Translations under genes and position numbers: made by a program
Notes under the pieces: model-generated
The model's input: the letters and a program-made list of their open reading frames with translations, nothing else
What the model was told of the DNA's origin: nothing
The model's database searches: none
Shown: piece after piece, positions 18,669-30,255 of the stretch
Layout: the number at the start of each line of letters is the position of its first letter
Numbering within the stretch: the stretch's first letter is position 1
NCBI GenBank assembly: GCA_009103225.1
Contig: RHPI01002368.1
Location: 277,397-322,035, forward strand
Origin: Chlorokybus atmophyticus
Lineage: Eukaryota; Streptophyta; Chlorokybophyceae; Chlorokybales; Chlorokybaceae
Reading direction: 5' to 3'
Length of the DNA stretch: 44,639 nt

Positions 18669-19760
18669 ATGCGGACATGGAGGGGCAGATCAAGGCCCTT
18701 GCTTGAGAAGGGATTGATTGAGCTAAGTATCTCTCCTTTTGGAGCACCCATTTTTTTCGTACCTAAGAAGGACGGCAGGCTACGCATGTGCGTAGACTAT
18801 AGGCACAAGCTGACCATCAAGAACAGGTATCCGCTGCTAAGGATAGATGATGTGCTTGATCAACTGAGCGGTGCCTTAGTGTTCAGCTCCTTAGATCTCA
18901 TCAGTGGGTACCATCAGATCCGGATCACACCGGAAGATGTGCCCACGACAGCGTTCAGAACGCATGTGGGACACTTTCAGTACAAAGTGCTGCCTTTTGG
19001 TCTGACAAATGCGAAGGCCACCTTTCAAGCTATGATGAACCGTGTGTTTCACAAGCTGATCGGGAAGACAATGCTTGTATATCTTGATGATATACTTGTG
19101 TTTAGCAAGGATGCTAACATGCACGTCGCGCAAGTGCGCGAGGTGTTGGAAACGCTGCGTGCGCACCGTTTCTATGCTTACATGCTCAAGTGCGAGTTTT
19201 GCAAGAAGGAACTAGAGTTCCTCGGGCACATTGTGAGCAAGGAGGGCGTGCGCTTTGACCCAAGGAAGGTTGCCAAGGTCAAGGATTGGCCTAGTCCCAA
19301 GAATGTGCACGAGCTGCGCGCATTCTTAAGCTTAAGCAACTACTTCCGCAAGTACATTCTGGGTTACTCATCGCGTGTTGCCCCTCTCACTAATCTGTTG
19401 CGTGACAAGGTCGTGTGGAGGTGGTCACAGAGGCAGCAAGAAGCCTTTGCGTCCATCAAAGAGGCTTTGGTGACAGCGTCTGTGTTGCAGCTGCCGGACT
19501 TCACCAAGCCCTTTGAGGTAAACTGTGATGCATCTGTTGAAGGCACTGGTGCTGTGTTGCTTGAGAGTGGGCACCCCCTTGCTTATGCTAGCAAGAAGTT
19601 CTCTCCTGCTGAGAGGAACTATACAACAACTGAGCAAGAGTTGTTGGGGGTAGTGCATGCGCTACAAGAGTGGTGTTGCTATCTAGAGGGGGTGGAAGGC
19701 GGGTTTAGTGTGATCACGGACCACAACCCCCTTGTTGTCTTTTTTAGACCCAACCAACCT
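18669..19760 (+). pseudogene. pol: Gypsy-2 reverse transcriptase and RNase H
   Basis: The RT core is well preserved: APIFFVPKKDGRLRMCVDYR, SSLDLISGYHQIRI, VLPFGLTNAKATFQ and VYLDDILVFS with both catalytic Asp residues. RNase H follows, with NCDASVEGTGAVLL, the Glu of YTTTEQELLGVVHAL and ITDHNPL. Near 19750, in a run of Ts, the frame shifts, and the RNase H end (LSRRQARWAEYLSRF) continues in the integrase frame. The open frame therefore reads on spuriously to 19838. Confidence 0.9.
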
Positions 19761-20836
19761 TGTCGAGAAGACAAGCGAGGTGGGCTGAGTACTTGTCTAG
19801 ATTCAACTTTACCCAGGTTTACAGACCAGGGAGAGTGAATGTGGCAGACCCTTTGAGCCGTTCGCCATTGCTGTTGGCAGTGACAACGCGTGCACGTGCA
19901 CGAAGCCAAGGGTGGGCACAAGCAAGTGATGCTAGTGCCAATACTTTCAAGTTGCCAACCGTGCATGAGCAAGTTGTCAATGAGACACCAGTGGCAACAG
20001 AGACAAGTGAGATGCCAACTGAGCTCAAGAGAGCAGACAGTGAAGCACCGTTGGTAGTGCACGAGCCAAGTGGGGAGGACCCAATGGCCGTTGATGTGGA
20101 AGACATCATACAGCGTTTGCCTAGTGCTTATGCACTTGACACATGGTTTGTTGAGTTGCTGAAGCAGGCAGACGACAAGATCACTTGTCACAAGGGCCTC
20201 TGGTACCGTGAGGGCAAGTTGATAGTGCCAAATGCACTCGGCTTGAGGCAAGAGAGTCTATTTGAGGCACACATTTCCGTGTACAGTGGGCACATGGGAA
20301 TGGCAAAGACCATCAAGCAGCTGCAGAGACAGTATTGGTGGCCGAGCTTGGGTGCTGATGCATCTAAATATGTCGTGTGTTGTGACACTTGTAAAAGAGA
20401 CAAGGCCTCGCACAGGAAGCCAGCAGGGTTGCTGAAGCCCTTGGCTATTCCCAACTATCAATGGGAGAGTGTGAGCATGGATCTGATCACAAATCTACCT
20501 GTGACAAAGAAGGGACACAGTGCTGTCATTGTCTTTGTTGATCGCTTGACCAAGATGGTCAGATTTGAGCCTTGTCGCACAGACATTGATGCGCAAGAGT
20601 TTGCGTTTGTCGTTGTAAACTCGGTGTTCAGATCACACGGTGTAACCAAAGAGTTGGTGTCTGACCGTGACCCCAAGTTTGTGAGCCAGTTCTGGCAGGC
20701 TGTGTGCCGGTACTTGCGGACTAAGCAGAGCTTGAGCACTGCTTACCATCCACAGAGTGACGGACGTACGGAGCGCGTCAATCAGGTGTTGGAAGATGTG
20801 CTACGCCATTATATGTCACATGGGTTCGATGATTGA
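19760..20836 (+). pseudogene. int: Gypsy-2 integrase, zinc and DDE domains
   Basis: The HHCC zinc module reads HMGMAKTIKQLQRQYWW then CCDTCKRDK. The catalytic core has VSMDLITNLP, LVSDRDPKFVS and the Glu in QSDGRTERVNQ. A TGA at 20834-20836 replaces what is probably a Trp codon; the same frame continues at 20837. Integrase inserts the cDNA into the host genome. Confidence 0.88.
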
Positions 20837-21505
20837 GATGTGTACCTGCCACTATCTGAGTTCGCTGTGAACAATGCATGGCATGAGTCGCTAAGAAGCA
20901 CTCCTTTCTATCTGAACTACGGTTGTCGTGTGTTGACACCCATGTCTCTAAAAGTCGTGCCATTCAGCAAAGTGCCGATGGCTAGAGACTTCACAGAGAG
21001 CATGCATGCCTCGTTGGCACATGCAAAAGACTGCTTGAGAGCAGCATAAGACAGGCAAAAGATGTATGCCAACAGGCAACGTAGGCCTGGAGATGAGCTC
21101 CAAGTTGGAGATCAAGTGTTGTTGAGCTCAAAAAACATTCGACTCAAAACAAGCGGGGTACGCAAGTTGCTACCAAATTGGCTGGGTCCATTCCGCATCA
21201 CCAACAGTGTTGGTGACCGTGCCTTTCGGCTTGACTTGCCGAAGAGCATGCGAGTACATGATGTGTTTCATGTAGCACTGCTGAAACAGTACAAGAGTGA
21301 CGGTCCAGTGCAACCCCCTCCCCCTCCAATTGAGGGCGATCTCGAGTATGAGGTCATTGTTGGCAAACGGTTCAGAAAGTACAAGAAGAACTTTCGGATC
21401 CAATACTTGGTAAAGTGGCTTGGTTATGGCGAAGAGCATAACACCTGGGAGCCGAAAAACAACTGGGCAAACTGTGCTGCCTTGTTGGAGGAGTATGAGA
21501 ATTAG
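20837..21505 (+). pseudogene. int: Gypsy-2 integrase C-terminus with chromodomain
   Basis: In the same frame as integrase, after the TGA, comes the end of the core (LPLSEFAVNNAWHES, STPFYLNYG) and then a second nonsense codon (TAA 21047). The following section has VGDQVLLSSKN and the GPF module (WLGPFRITN). A chromodomain occupies about 21345-21500 (IQYLVKWLGYGEEHNTWEP). Chromodomains of this type steer chromoviruses toward modified histone H3 in heterochromatin. The ORF ends with TAG at 21503-21505. Confidence 0.9.
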
Positions 21506-21770
21506 CTCAAATCCACAGGTGCCACTTGAGAGCGTGTGCTCGGAGCTACTAGTGCTCAGCCTGTAGGAGCATGTGCACATGCCCACAGCATCTTTATGTG
21601 ACATACCAACACCGCATGCACTGGTACACAGTATCAGAGTTGGTTGTCACTCCCACGACTTGCACTACTTTCACGTGAAGCACTGCCACTCAGTTAGGCC
21701 TGGCCAGCCTGGCTGCGGTTTGTGCGGGACTAGTGTCCCACCCTTTTGTTACGCGGTCGTTGCAATGCAA

Positions 21771-21781
21771 GTGGGGAGGAA
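21771..21781 (+). other. Gypsy-2 polypurine tract
   Basis: GTGGGGAGGAA directly precedes the TGTCACG start of the 3' LTR. Confidence 0.85.
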
Positions 21782-22808
21782 TGTCACGCCCACAGGGCAG
21801 GCAAAAGTCATTCTCTGTCCCTTACTTATGTGGTAAATAAGATGAGACCAAGTGGGGACCCACACTACGCAAGCGTGTGTAGTGCTTGTGGGTGTGCTCT
21901 CATGTAGGTCTGCTCTAGAGCCTGTGCGGCCTTGAGCATGATGAACTACACAAGGCATGATAGCAAGCACAGGGCTGATCATAGCCGACGAGACATCATG
22001 TGATGTACAGAGACATATGTATGCCTATGTCCGCATGTGTATGCATGTGTTTGCATATGTGTGCACATGTACGCATATGAGAGCATATGCGTGCATGAGA
22101 GGTATGTATTAGATGTAGATGTATTAGATGTGTGCATGTATATGTATGCATGCGCATATGTGTGCATATGCGCGCACATGTATGCACAAGGATGCATATG
22201 TATGCATGAGTATGATGTCCTAGGCTGATGAAACCAGCCAAGGACGTTCACAACGTCCAAGGATGATGTGTGTGATGTCCTCGGCTGAGGTGACCAGCCT
22301 AGGGACGTTTACAATGTCCGAGGCTGATGTGTGATCAGTCTTGGGCGTTGAAAGAGGTCCAAGGGCTGATGTGGCAGCCCTAGACATGAGTTGTGGTCAA
22401 CGCAGCCATGACAAGGCATGTAGCTTGGACTTGGATGTTCTAGGTCGTAGAGCAGCAAAGAGAGGGTATATGAACCTCACATGTGTTGAGGCAGCTCAGC
22501 ATGTGCATACTCGACTCTTGTGTGTGGGGTGCCTAGTTTAGTTGTTTAAGGGGCTCTCCCTCTCATCCCATGTGGGGCGTGATGTCCGTGGCAGCTTTGC
22601 ACATGTGTGTGAGGTGTGCCTGAGTGTGTGAGTGTGTGGGAGCTGAGTAGAGAGGTTGGTGTCATCCTCTCTTTCCTTGGTGCGGTGCTGTGACTTCCTC
22701 TGCAAGGTATTGCACCAGTGACGCTTGTAGGGCTTCCAGTAGTAAGTCCTTGTGCTTGTGCATAAGTTTGCCAAGCCGCCCAGCAAGTAAGTGAGTGGTA
22801 TCGTTACA
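21782..22808 (+). repeat. Gypsy-2 3' LTR (1027 bp)
   Basis: It has the same length as the 5' LTR, with about 25 substitutions by eye and no indels seen. It ends GTTACA, followed by GCCAG. Confidence 0.92.
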
Positions 22809-25224
22809 GCCAGCGCACTGGTTGTGGACTGCCAGGTGGGCTGACGATGGGGGTGAGACTAGCCAGTGGGTTGTTGTAGTGGATGGCATCCACACCCTGT
22901 GTCTCCAAGTCAATAACCACCGGCCTTGAGCCAGCAGGTGTGCGTATGTGTGTTGGTCCAGCACGTGTAATGCCCTGCTGCATTGCTCACAGCTTCTGTT
23001 GCTTGGCAGCTTCTTTGGCTGCCTTGGCTTCCTGCTTTTGCAGATCCAGGTGTGCCTTCTTCGACTTGGCAACCTGCATGTTAAGGGCAGCGGCCTCCTT
23101 CTTCCTGGCAACCTCCACACGCTTATTAGCAGTCTATTGCTTTCGAACAGCAATGGCCTCCTTCTTCCGCTCCGCCTCCGCCTTCTTAGCGTTTAACATG
23201 TTGATGTAGCCTTGTGAGGTCAAAACCACAGGGCCTGGCAGGTGTAGTGCTTTCTTTGTCTTCCAGCCCGCGCCCTCGCCTTGTGGAAGTGCGATGTCAA
23301 TGTTGATGTTGCCAGCGGAGGTGTTGGCACCACTATTGATGTTGATGTTGATGTTGATATTGTTGTTGTTGCTGTTCCTGAGTGCATGGTTGTCCAAAGT
23401 GTTTGAATTGCTGATGTTGTTGATGGCTTGTTGCACACGTGGGGTTGGAGGGGCGGGCTGATTCTCCTTGTCATAGCTGGAGTCTTCGTTTTCGGTTGCA
23501 TCAGAGTCCTCGTTGTCCGAGTTGGCAGGCACTCCATCACCATCATGTGCAGGTCTACCGAACTCATCTGGACTTGAGCATGAGCCAGGTCGGGCGTGCG
23601 TTCTTCAGCTATTGGCTTTGGCATCTCGGGGACTTTGTTGTCCAGCGCGTGGACGTCCATTGGCCACACTCTTGATGTTGCCACAGGTATGTAAGCCAAT
23701 ATGCACACAAGTGCAGCACACGCACCACAAAAGAGAGCATAGTGGTCTACAATGTCACACTTTCAGCAACGCAGCAATGCAGCATGCACATAGGTTGCAT
23801 CACGACTGGTGTTAAGTTGTCAACTAACCTGTCTCGCGAAAGCCATTGACAATGTTGCGCGGAGTCATAGCCAGCAGGAAAGGTTCTGCGGTCAGCTTCA
23901 CAAATTGCATCTGGGTGATGGGGTTGTTCGGTTCCTCAACTCGCCACTCAAAGAATGCCTGGCGGTAATGCTCCTTTAAGGAGCGAAAGCAGCTCACATC
24001 AAGCACCTGCGCAGCACAGGTAGTCAGTGCATCCTGACTGGCAGTCTTTGCAAGCATTGCATGCGCTCACACTCTCACCTGCATCAGGTGCGTCATGTGA
24101 GGGGGGAATGTAAACATGTGGACTCCCCTTGACCTGGCAAGCTCAAGCAAACCAGGGTTCATTCGTGAAGAGTGTCCGTCAAGCAGCAACAGCACAGGAT
24201 TGTCCTCCGACACCCCTTCAGGTATGAACTGACTAACTCTTTGAAGCAATCCGCGAAGATGTCAATGGTCATATATGCATTCTTCTGCATTCGCATGGTA
24301 GCTCCATATGGTGCATGCTTGAGGTAATTGCATGTGTCGCGAGTGCCCTTTGGAATGTACATAGGTGGCATCCACTGCCCTGCTGCATTAACACACGCCA
24401 TGACAGACATATGCTCGCGGCTTCCGCATTAATTGTAGTAGGGGTTCTTGTACCCCTTCTTGCATATAACTTTAACAGTGCCTGCAGAGTCAAAGTCAGT
24501 ACCTACCACATCAGGAGCACAACCAAGCACGCACCTGAACTCACCCAAATTATCAAGCGTAAAGCCGGTTTCGTCAGCATCAAAGATCCTCAAGGGGTCT
24601 TCAATCCCCAACTCTTCCAAGGTCTTGACATACAGGTCAAAAAACGCAGTTACATTGTCTCTCGTGCAGGCTTGTCACATGCGCCTATCCAACCCCTCTG
24701 CCACACAAGATGCAAGCTGATGGCGACTTATAAAGAGCCACAGCCAGCGATACCCAAGGACTCCACGAGCTCCAAAACGCCGCAGCCTTCCTGCTGGGTC
24801 ACTCTCGAGCAGGTGCACCACCTACATGCCAACAGCAGATCAGTCTCACTATGGCACAGCTGCTGCACACATGTCCACAGCTGAGCACCATGCACACCCT
24901 TACCTTCTTAAACAATGCAGGCGTGGTAACTGCATAGTGGCAGTTGGACATCCAATGCACCCACTGCACCAGCTCCTCCTCCTCCTCGTCTGTCAATATG
25001 GGGGCTCTCCCTGGACCACGAGGAAGCTGCAACTTCTGTGGGTAAATCACATAGTCGTAGAGTGTTGAAAGCGGGAGTCCGTGCTTTGCAACTGCTATTC
25101 TTAAGCTCATGCCCGCCTTAACCTCGTCCACAGCAACACTCCGCGTCAGCAGCATCCCCTCGCCTTTGTAGTTCATGTACTGCATGCCTTTACGTCTGGC
25201 ACTGCCCACACAGCTACGCAGCAT
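22809..25224 (-). pseudogene. Pogo-B: pogo-type DDE transposase, interrupted by Gypsy-2
   Basis: The minus strand starts with a psq-like HTH (VKAGMSLRIAVAKHGLPLST) and a CENP-B-type HTH (LTDEEEEELVQWVHWM), ending at donor AAG|GTAAGG (24904). The DDE domain shows its first Asp in FDADETGFTLD (about 24580), the second in LLLLDGHSSR (about 24180), and the third in VLDVSCFRSLK just after an intron at 24078-24007. A lysine/alanine-rich coiled-coil C-terminus (about 23180-22990) follows. Lesions: TGA 24677-24675, TAA 24431-24429, frameshifts near 24230 and 23540, TAG about 23133 and TGA about 22988. The frame then runs into the Gypsy-2 LTR at 22809 and resumes at 15858. Confidence 0.85.
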
Positions 25225-26519
25225 CTACTTGCCTCGCACTCTATGACGCTTCAGAGGACACGGGGCAGAGGGGGTGTGGACCTCATGCACGCTGGCGCCT
25301 CTCTTTCCCCCCGCAGGAGTGCACTCCTGCGGACCACATCCATCAACACCACAACTCAACACAGGGGGCAGTGATGAAAGGGTGTACACACAGCACCACA
25401 CGCTGATTAACCACCAGCTCTGAGTCCCCTCACAACACCCCACAAGAGTGTAACCAGCACGAGACTTTAGTAGGCAGCATAGGTAGACTGTATGCATGCT
25501 AAACTAGCAGTTCAACACTTGGTTGCAACTCACCTCATGCTGTTTTGTGTCGTCGGTTGGTGAACTGGATTGCGTTGCACGTGTAGCCACCATTGCAGCC
25601 GCATGATGCGTGCCAACTCAGAGTCACACTGCACCACCCCCACCCCCAACACCCTACCAGCAGCTAGCACATATTCCCGCACCTCGCCCAAACCTCACAA
25701 GAACCACCGCCATACAAAAGCTTGCACACAATTGCAGTTGCATTTGGACAGCAGCTTAAGAATCCCTCCAAAAACCACACTTGCGCTTTGCCCGCCATAA
25801 CTTTCAAATGACAGTGCGTTTAAGCAAACCCTCTGAGAGTTGTTAACTAGGTTACAAGGGCAATGCATAGAGCCCACAAGCTCCTCATTCGTTGTAATTA
25901 AGTGTGCGCCTATCCTTGAAAGTTCAAAGTCAACCCAACAGTGCGGTTTAACCCACTGTCATTCAGTTAATCAAGCACCATGGCACCCATACTTGGCGGT
26001 TTGTATTCGAATTCAAGGAGCAGTTCTGATTGGGCAAGGGCAAGCGGATAAAACAACCCCCATAACATTTGACCGCCAATTGCGCCCCCTACAACAGTTT
26101 CAACAGGTCACTGCGAGAGGTCGTCCGAAGTTAGGGCAAAACACCCTAGTTGACACTATACACACGCATTTACCAAGTACCAACATTGGTAACATCTTCG
26201 CATTTGTTGGGCATTGGACGGAGAGAATGGTCATCAATGACTGCTGCAAACTTTATAACAGGCATGGGAGTCCGTGGTGGGTGTCCCAAAAGTCCCCATC
26301 AATTCGTGTAACCTTCTGTGACACGACCGCCACGTCACGTGAGCTGCACTCGTCATCAGCCCACAATCATCTCTTCTGATCCATTGTCGCGCGCTGCGGA
26401 TTACCGTCACTCTCGGCACCCGGGCAGCGCCACCTTTGCGGATAGGCGCCTTTTCCACGTGTGCATTTAAGCAATGCATTGACACTTACACTTTTGTCTC
26501 TGTTTTGCAAGGCGGCGAC
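25225..26519. other. Intergenic, with a perfect 22-bp palindrome
   Basis: CCGCAGGAGTG/CACTCCTGCGG at 25311-25332 is an uninterrupted palindrome. No domain-bearing open frame was found. This stretch holds the upstream flank of pogo-B and the 5' flank of the FAD-Rieske gene. No inverted terminal repeat for pogo-B could be matched to its distal end. Confidence 0.55.
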
Positions 26520-26579
26520 ATGGCTGAGGAGGTTACTGACGGCCTGCCTGAGGACGTTGCTGTGCGTCACATAGGGTGA
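26520..26579 (+). promoter_or_regulatory. Possible upstream ORF in the FAD-Rieske leader
   Basis: An ATG at 26520 opens a 19-codon frame (MAEEVTDGLPEDVAVRHIG) ending in TGA 26577-26579, 28 bases before the main ATG and in another frame. If transcribed it would be a uORF. The GGGTGAGTC at its end could alternatively be a splice donor of a 5' exon. Confidence 0.3.
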
Positions 26580-26607
26580 GTCAAGCTTGACATCTCACCT
26601 CTACTAC

Positions 26608-29600
26608 ATGGGAGCGGTGCAGGGTTGCTGCAGGCGAGCGGCGGCGGTGTCCAAGGGGAGGGGGCTGTCGTCAAGCTTAGCGGCAGTGGTAGCGAAGAGC
26701 AGTGGGGCGGCCGGGATGTCGTCATCAGCGACGGTGCCCGCGGTGAGGCCCGGGGCGCCTGCGGGAGAGGCCGGCTGGGTTGGGGAGATCCCCGGCCTCG
26801 TGGACACTGCCTGGGGCATGAAGGAGTTCTGTGCCAGGCCCAGGCACCCAAAGCTCTCCGGCGGTGACCTCAACGTGGAGGTCGCCGTTGTTGGTGCAGG
26901 CATAGCTGGACTCAGCGTCGCCTATGACCTTGCCAAGGCAGGCAAACGCGTCGCTGTCATTGAGGCCAGAACCATTGGTGAGCAAAGTTCGGCACCTGCC
27001 CAGAACCAAGCTCTCTTTGTTCACTCATCCAGTTAGCTCTTGGAGGTGTCAACGCAGTAGTCACGCATACATGTGTGCATGCACGACTACACTGCAATGC
27101 TCCCTGCATGCACGCATGCAGGCATTCAGGGAGGTGGTTTGCGCAAGCAGTAGCGTGGTTGCATGCATGCATACTCTGCCTGAGGACTGCATTGTTGCAG
27201 GTATCCATGCAAGAACGTATGGATGACAACTCTGCATACATGCGGGACAGCTTGCTTCACCTACCTGCATGCATGCGTGAAACAAGCTACTATGTATGCA
27301 TGCACTACAAGTGTGGTTGGCACACTTACATGCCGTCAGGCACCACCTTGCTTTACGCCTACCAGCTTGCCTGCCTGTTGCGTGTCTGTTGCCGTCATTG
27401 ACTGTCACACCTACTTCACTCACTTGTGTCCCCTCCATGCACTCAGGCAGTGGGCAGACCGGGCGCACCACAGCTCACTTGATGGGCTGGAACGACGACT
27501 ACTATCACATGATCAAGTCAGTGTCTGTTGCAGTACTGTTTCTGGTGTGTGTCTCTCTGGGCTGGTTGCTTGGCTAACGGACTTACTCCTCAGGAAGAAG
27601 TTTGGTGTTGAGAAGACGTCGCTTGTGGCCGCAGCTCACAAGGAGTTCGTTGACAAGATTGAGGAGGTATGGCAAGTTGTATTGCAGTTTGAGAGTGATT
27701 GCGTATGTGTCCCATGTGCATGTACACAGCCCTCTCACACTGTCACATGCGCACGCATGCACATATGACAGAATATGTGGGCGCAAATAGACAACTTCAT
27801 TCACTCAGTCTTAATACAACCTTCCAGGTTGTGACGACAGAAGATATCGATTGCGAGTTTGTGCGCTTGCCGGGTTACCTCATCCAAGACCAGGAGTCAG
27901 TAAGCATCCTGCAATATGCGTGTTTGCTATGCTACGATGCATGAGGCTCATGCTGTTGTTTGTGTGCAGCCTTCCAACTACAAGAAGATCGAGGAGGAGC
28001 TCATTGCGTGCCACGAAGTGGGCTGGAGAGAGGTGAGACAGCTGGTCACTGTGTTGCACCATGTTGTGTCACATGATCAACTTTCGTTGCTGCTAGGCTA
28101 GGACAGTCAATGTGGAGGAAGCTTCCGGGATAACTACTGACGCCAAGAGCGGAATATTGTTCCCAAACAGCGGCCAGTTCCACCCATTGAAGGCAAGGAA
28201 GAGCAAGACTTAGTGGACATGATTTGACACATGTGTATTGCTTGGTGGACACGCACGCGCGCACACGCATGTGCACATATGGGTACCAATATACACATGC
28301 ACGCACACACCCACGCACCCATATAATATGCACATGCACATACACATGCGTCCACATACACATCTAAGTACCGCACCCGCAGTACCTGGCCGGTCTTGCT
28401 GATGCCATTAAGAAGTACGGCGGGGAGATCTTTGAGCTCAGCCGCGTGACTGAATACCACGGCACAAAGGTGATAACTTTGTTATACTACAATACACCAC
28501 ACTCTTTGCCCCACTACTCATCTCTCCTTCACGTGTGCGCAGCTTTTGGTCAATGACGATGTGAAAGTGACAGCGGAGCATGTGGTGCTCGCAACAAACT
28601 CACCCATCAATTGCGACCTCGCCGTGCACGCGCGCCAGCCCGCGCAGCGCAGCTATGTTGTTGGGATCAAAGTGCCCAAAGACTCCATCGCGTGAGTGTT
28701 GTGGGTGTGGTGGTTCATGCATGTGGGCTTGTTGTGCCATTATAAAGAGTGCTGATGGTAGCTGTCACTTGTACTGGCTCCTGGCTGTACAGTGCCACCA
28801 CGAGTGTTGCCATTATTCCTGGCACTACCACGTGTGGGATAGTGCCAAGCAATGCTTGTATGACTGTTTACTCCCGTTTGGCGTACAAGCAGCCGTAAGG
28901 GCTGTAGCAATAATACCAACAACATCTGTACTACTAGATTTGCTATAGATTACTAGCGCTAATAGCATGCGCTGTATCTATCAGTTCTCACTAGTTTGTG
29001 TATTTGTGTCTCTCTCAGTAAGGCGCTGTGGTGGGACACTGCAGAGCCATACCACTACGTGAGGACATGTCCGCACTCGGAGACGCACGACGTTGTGCTG
29101 GTGGGCGGTGAGGACCACCCCGCGGGCGAGAAGTACAACGCCGCCAACTTCGATGCGCTGTACAAATACGCCAACGGGAAGTGGCCATCCACACGCGGCG
29201 CTGACGTCATTTACAAGTGGGAAGGCATGGTGAGGGACTTGTGCAATGCAAGCGTATGTGTGTGTTTGCGTGTGCGTGTGGTCGGGTGCGTGTGTTGAGG
29301 CTCACCATCAACGTCTTGTTGCAGGTGTATGAGCCTGTGGACATGCTGCACTTGATTGGAAGGGAGCCTGTTGATACCACCGGCAAAGTGTGGATCGCCA
29401 CCGGTGACTCAGGCGAAGGCATGACCATGGGCACCATTGCTGGTACGCTATACATTTTCTCCGCCAAGTCGTTCTTCCGCCACACTCACCCTACACACCA
29501 TACTGCAAACACTATCACTTGCGACAACTCATGACCAGTTGGTTGAGATGACTTTTGTTGTGTTTGTGTCTTGGAAATTGTACGCAAGGGCGTGTGACTT

Positions 29601-30255
29601 ACTCCCTCTTTGGCAGGGATGTTGTTGAGTGACTTGATCTTGGGCAAGCCCAACAAGTGGTCGGACGTCTACAACCCGCGTCGGTCTCCCGTGCACGCTC
29701 AGGCAAGCGCAATCGTGGAGCCCATCGTTGAGACCCTCAAGGGTTACGCCAAGGTTGTCCTCCCGCGCGCCACTGAGGGGATGGTCGACCTACAGCCTGA
29801 TGATGGACGCGTTGTCCAGCACAACGTGCATAAGGTGAGAGCGCGTTCTGGTGCGTGGTGTGTTTGGATGTGCACGCACACGCACACATACAATGTGTGT
29901 GTGTTCGTGCGTACGGGAGAGCAAGTGCATATGCGGGCAAGTTGGCAGCGTGTGTGTGTGTGCACGTGTGTGCCTGCGCGCATATGACTGTATTGTGCGC
30001 ATGTGTGTTTATGCGCGTGTGCATGTGCTTGTGTTGTCAAATTTATATTTCTTCTCTGTGCAGGTGGCGGTGTATAGAGATCCCCAGGGCCAGCTGCACC
30101 ACTTCACCGCTCTGTGCACCCATATGGGCTGCCTGGTGGAATGGAACCCCATCAGCAAGGAGTTCGACTGCCCATGCCACGGCAGCTCATTCGACAAGTA
30201 CGGCCGCGTCATCAATGGACCTGCTGTGCGTGACCTGAAGAAGTATGACTGGTAG
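26608..30255 (+). CDS. FAD-dependent oxidoreductase fused to a Rieske [2Fe-2S] domain
   Basis: Twelve exons join in frame to 572 residues: 26608-26977, 27447-27516, 27594-27666, 27828-27899, 27970-28032, 28097-28192, 28383-28469, 28543-28691, 29019-29229, 29325-29442, 29617-29834, 30064-30255. Residues 1-50 are rich in Ala, Ser and Arg, like an organelle transit peptide. The FAD-binding Rossmann motif GAGIAG is at 96-101, followed by a DadA/glycine-oxidase-like fold (GRTTAHLMGWN, TGDSGEGMTMGTIAG). The C-terminal Rieske domain has CTHMGC (ligands C527, H529) and CPCHGS (C545, H548). The extra C532 and C547 can form the disulphide typical of high-potential Rieske clusters. It probably passes electrons between a flavin-oxidised substrate and the iron-sulphur centre; the substrate is unknown. 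All introns are GT-AG except the sixth. The gene converges on the MAPEG gene. Confidence 0.92.
28193..28382 (+). other. GC-AG intron (intron 6 of the FAD-Rieske gene)
   Basis: Exon 6 ends AAG and the intron begins GCAAGG, the usual strong consensus of GC-donor introns; it ends CGCAG. Protein continuity (FHPLK|YLAGLADAIKKYGG) requires this junction, and no GT donor nearby keeps the frame. It contains a CACACGCGCAC/CACATGCAC-rich stretch. Confidence 0.8.

Larger units (their letters stand above)
15864..22808 (+). mobile_element. Gypsy-2: degenerate chromodomain Gypsy (chromovirus)
   Basis: This 6.9-kb element has 1027-bp LTRs of equal length, a primer site (16892), gag, protease, RT-RNase H, integrase with C-terminal chromodomain, and a polypurine tract (21771-21781). 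By eye the LTRs differ at about 25 positions (about 2.4%), so it is older than Gypsy-1. At least six coding lesions are visible: TAA 17707, frameshifts near 17975, 18618, 18702 and 19750, TGA 20834 and TAA 21047. It sits inside pogo-B. Confidence 0.93.

Noticed and set aside
26604-26903. Minus-strand open frames opposite exon 1 of the FAD-Rieske gene
   Set aside because: Antisense shadows of a GC-rich first exon; the plus-strand exon carries the FAD motif.
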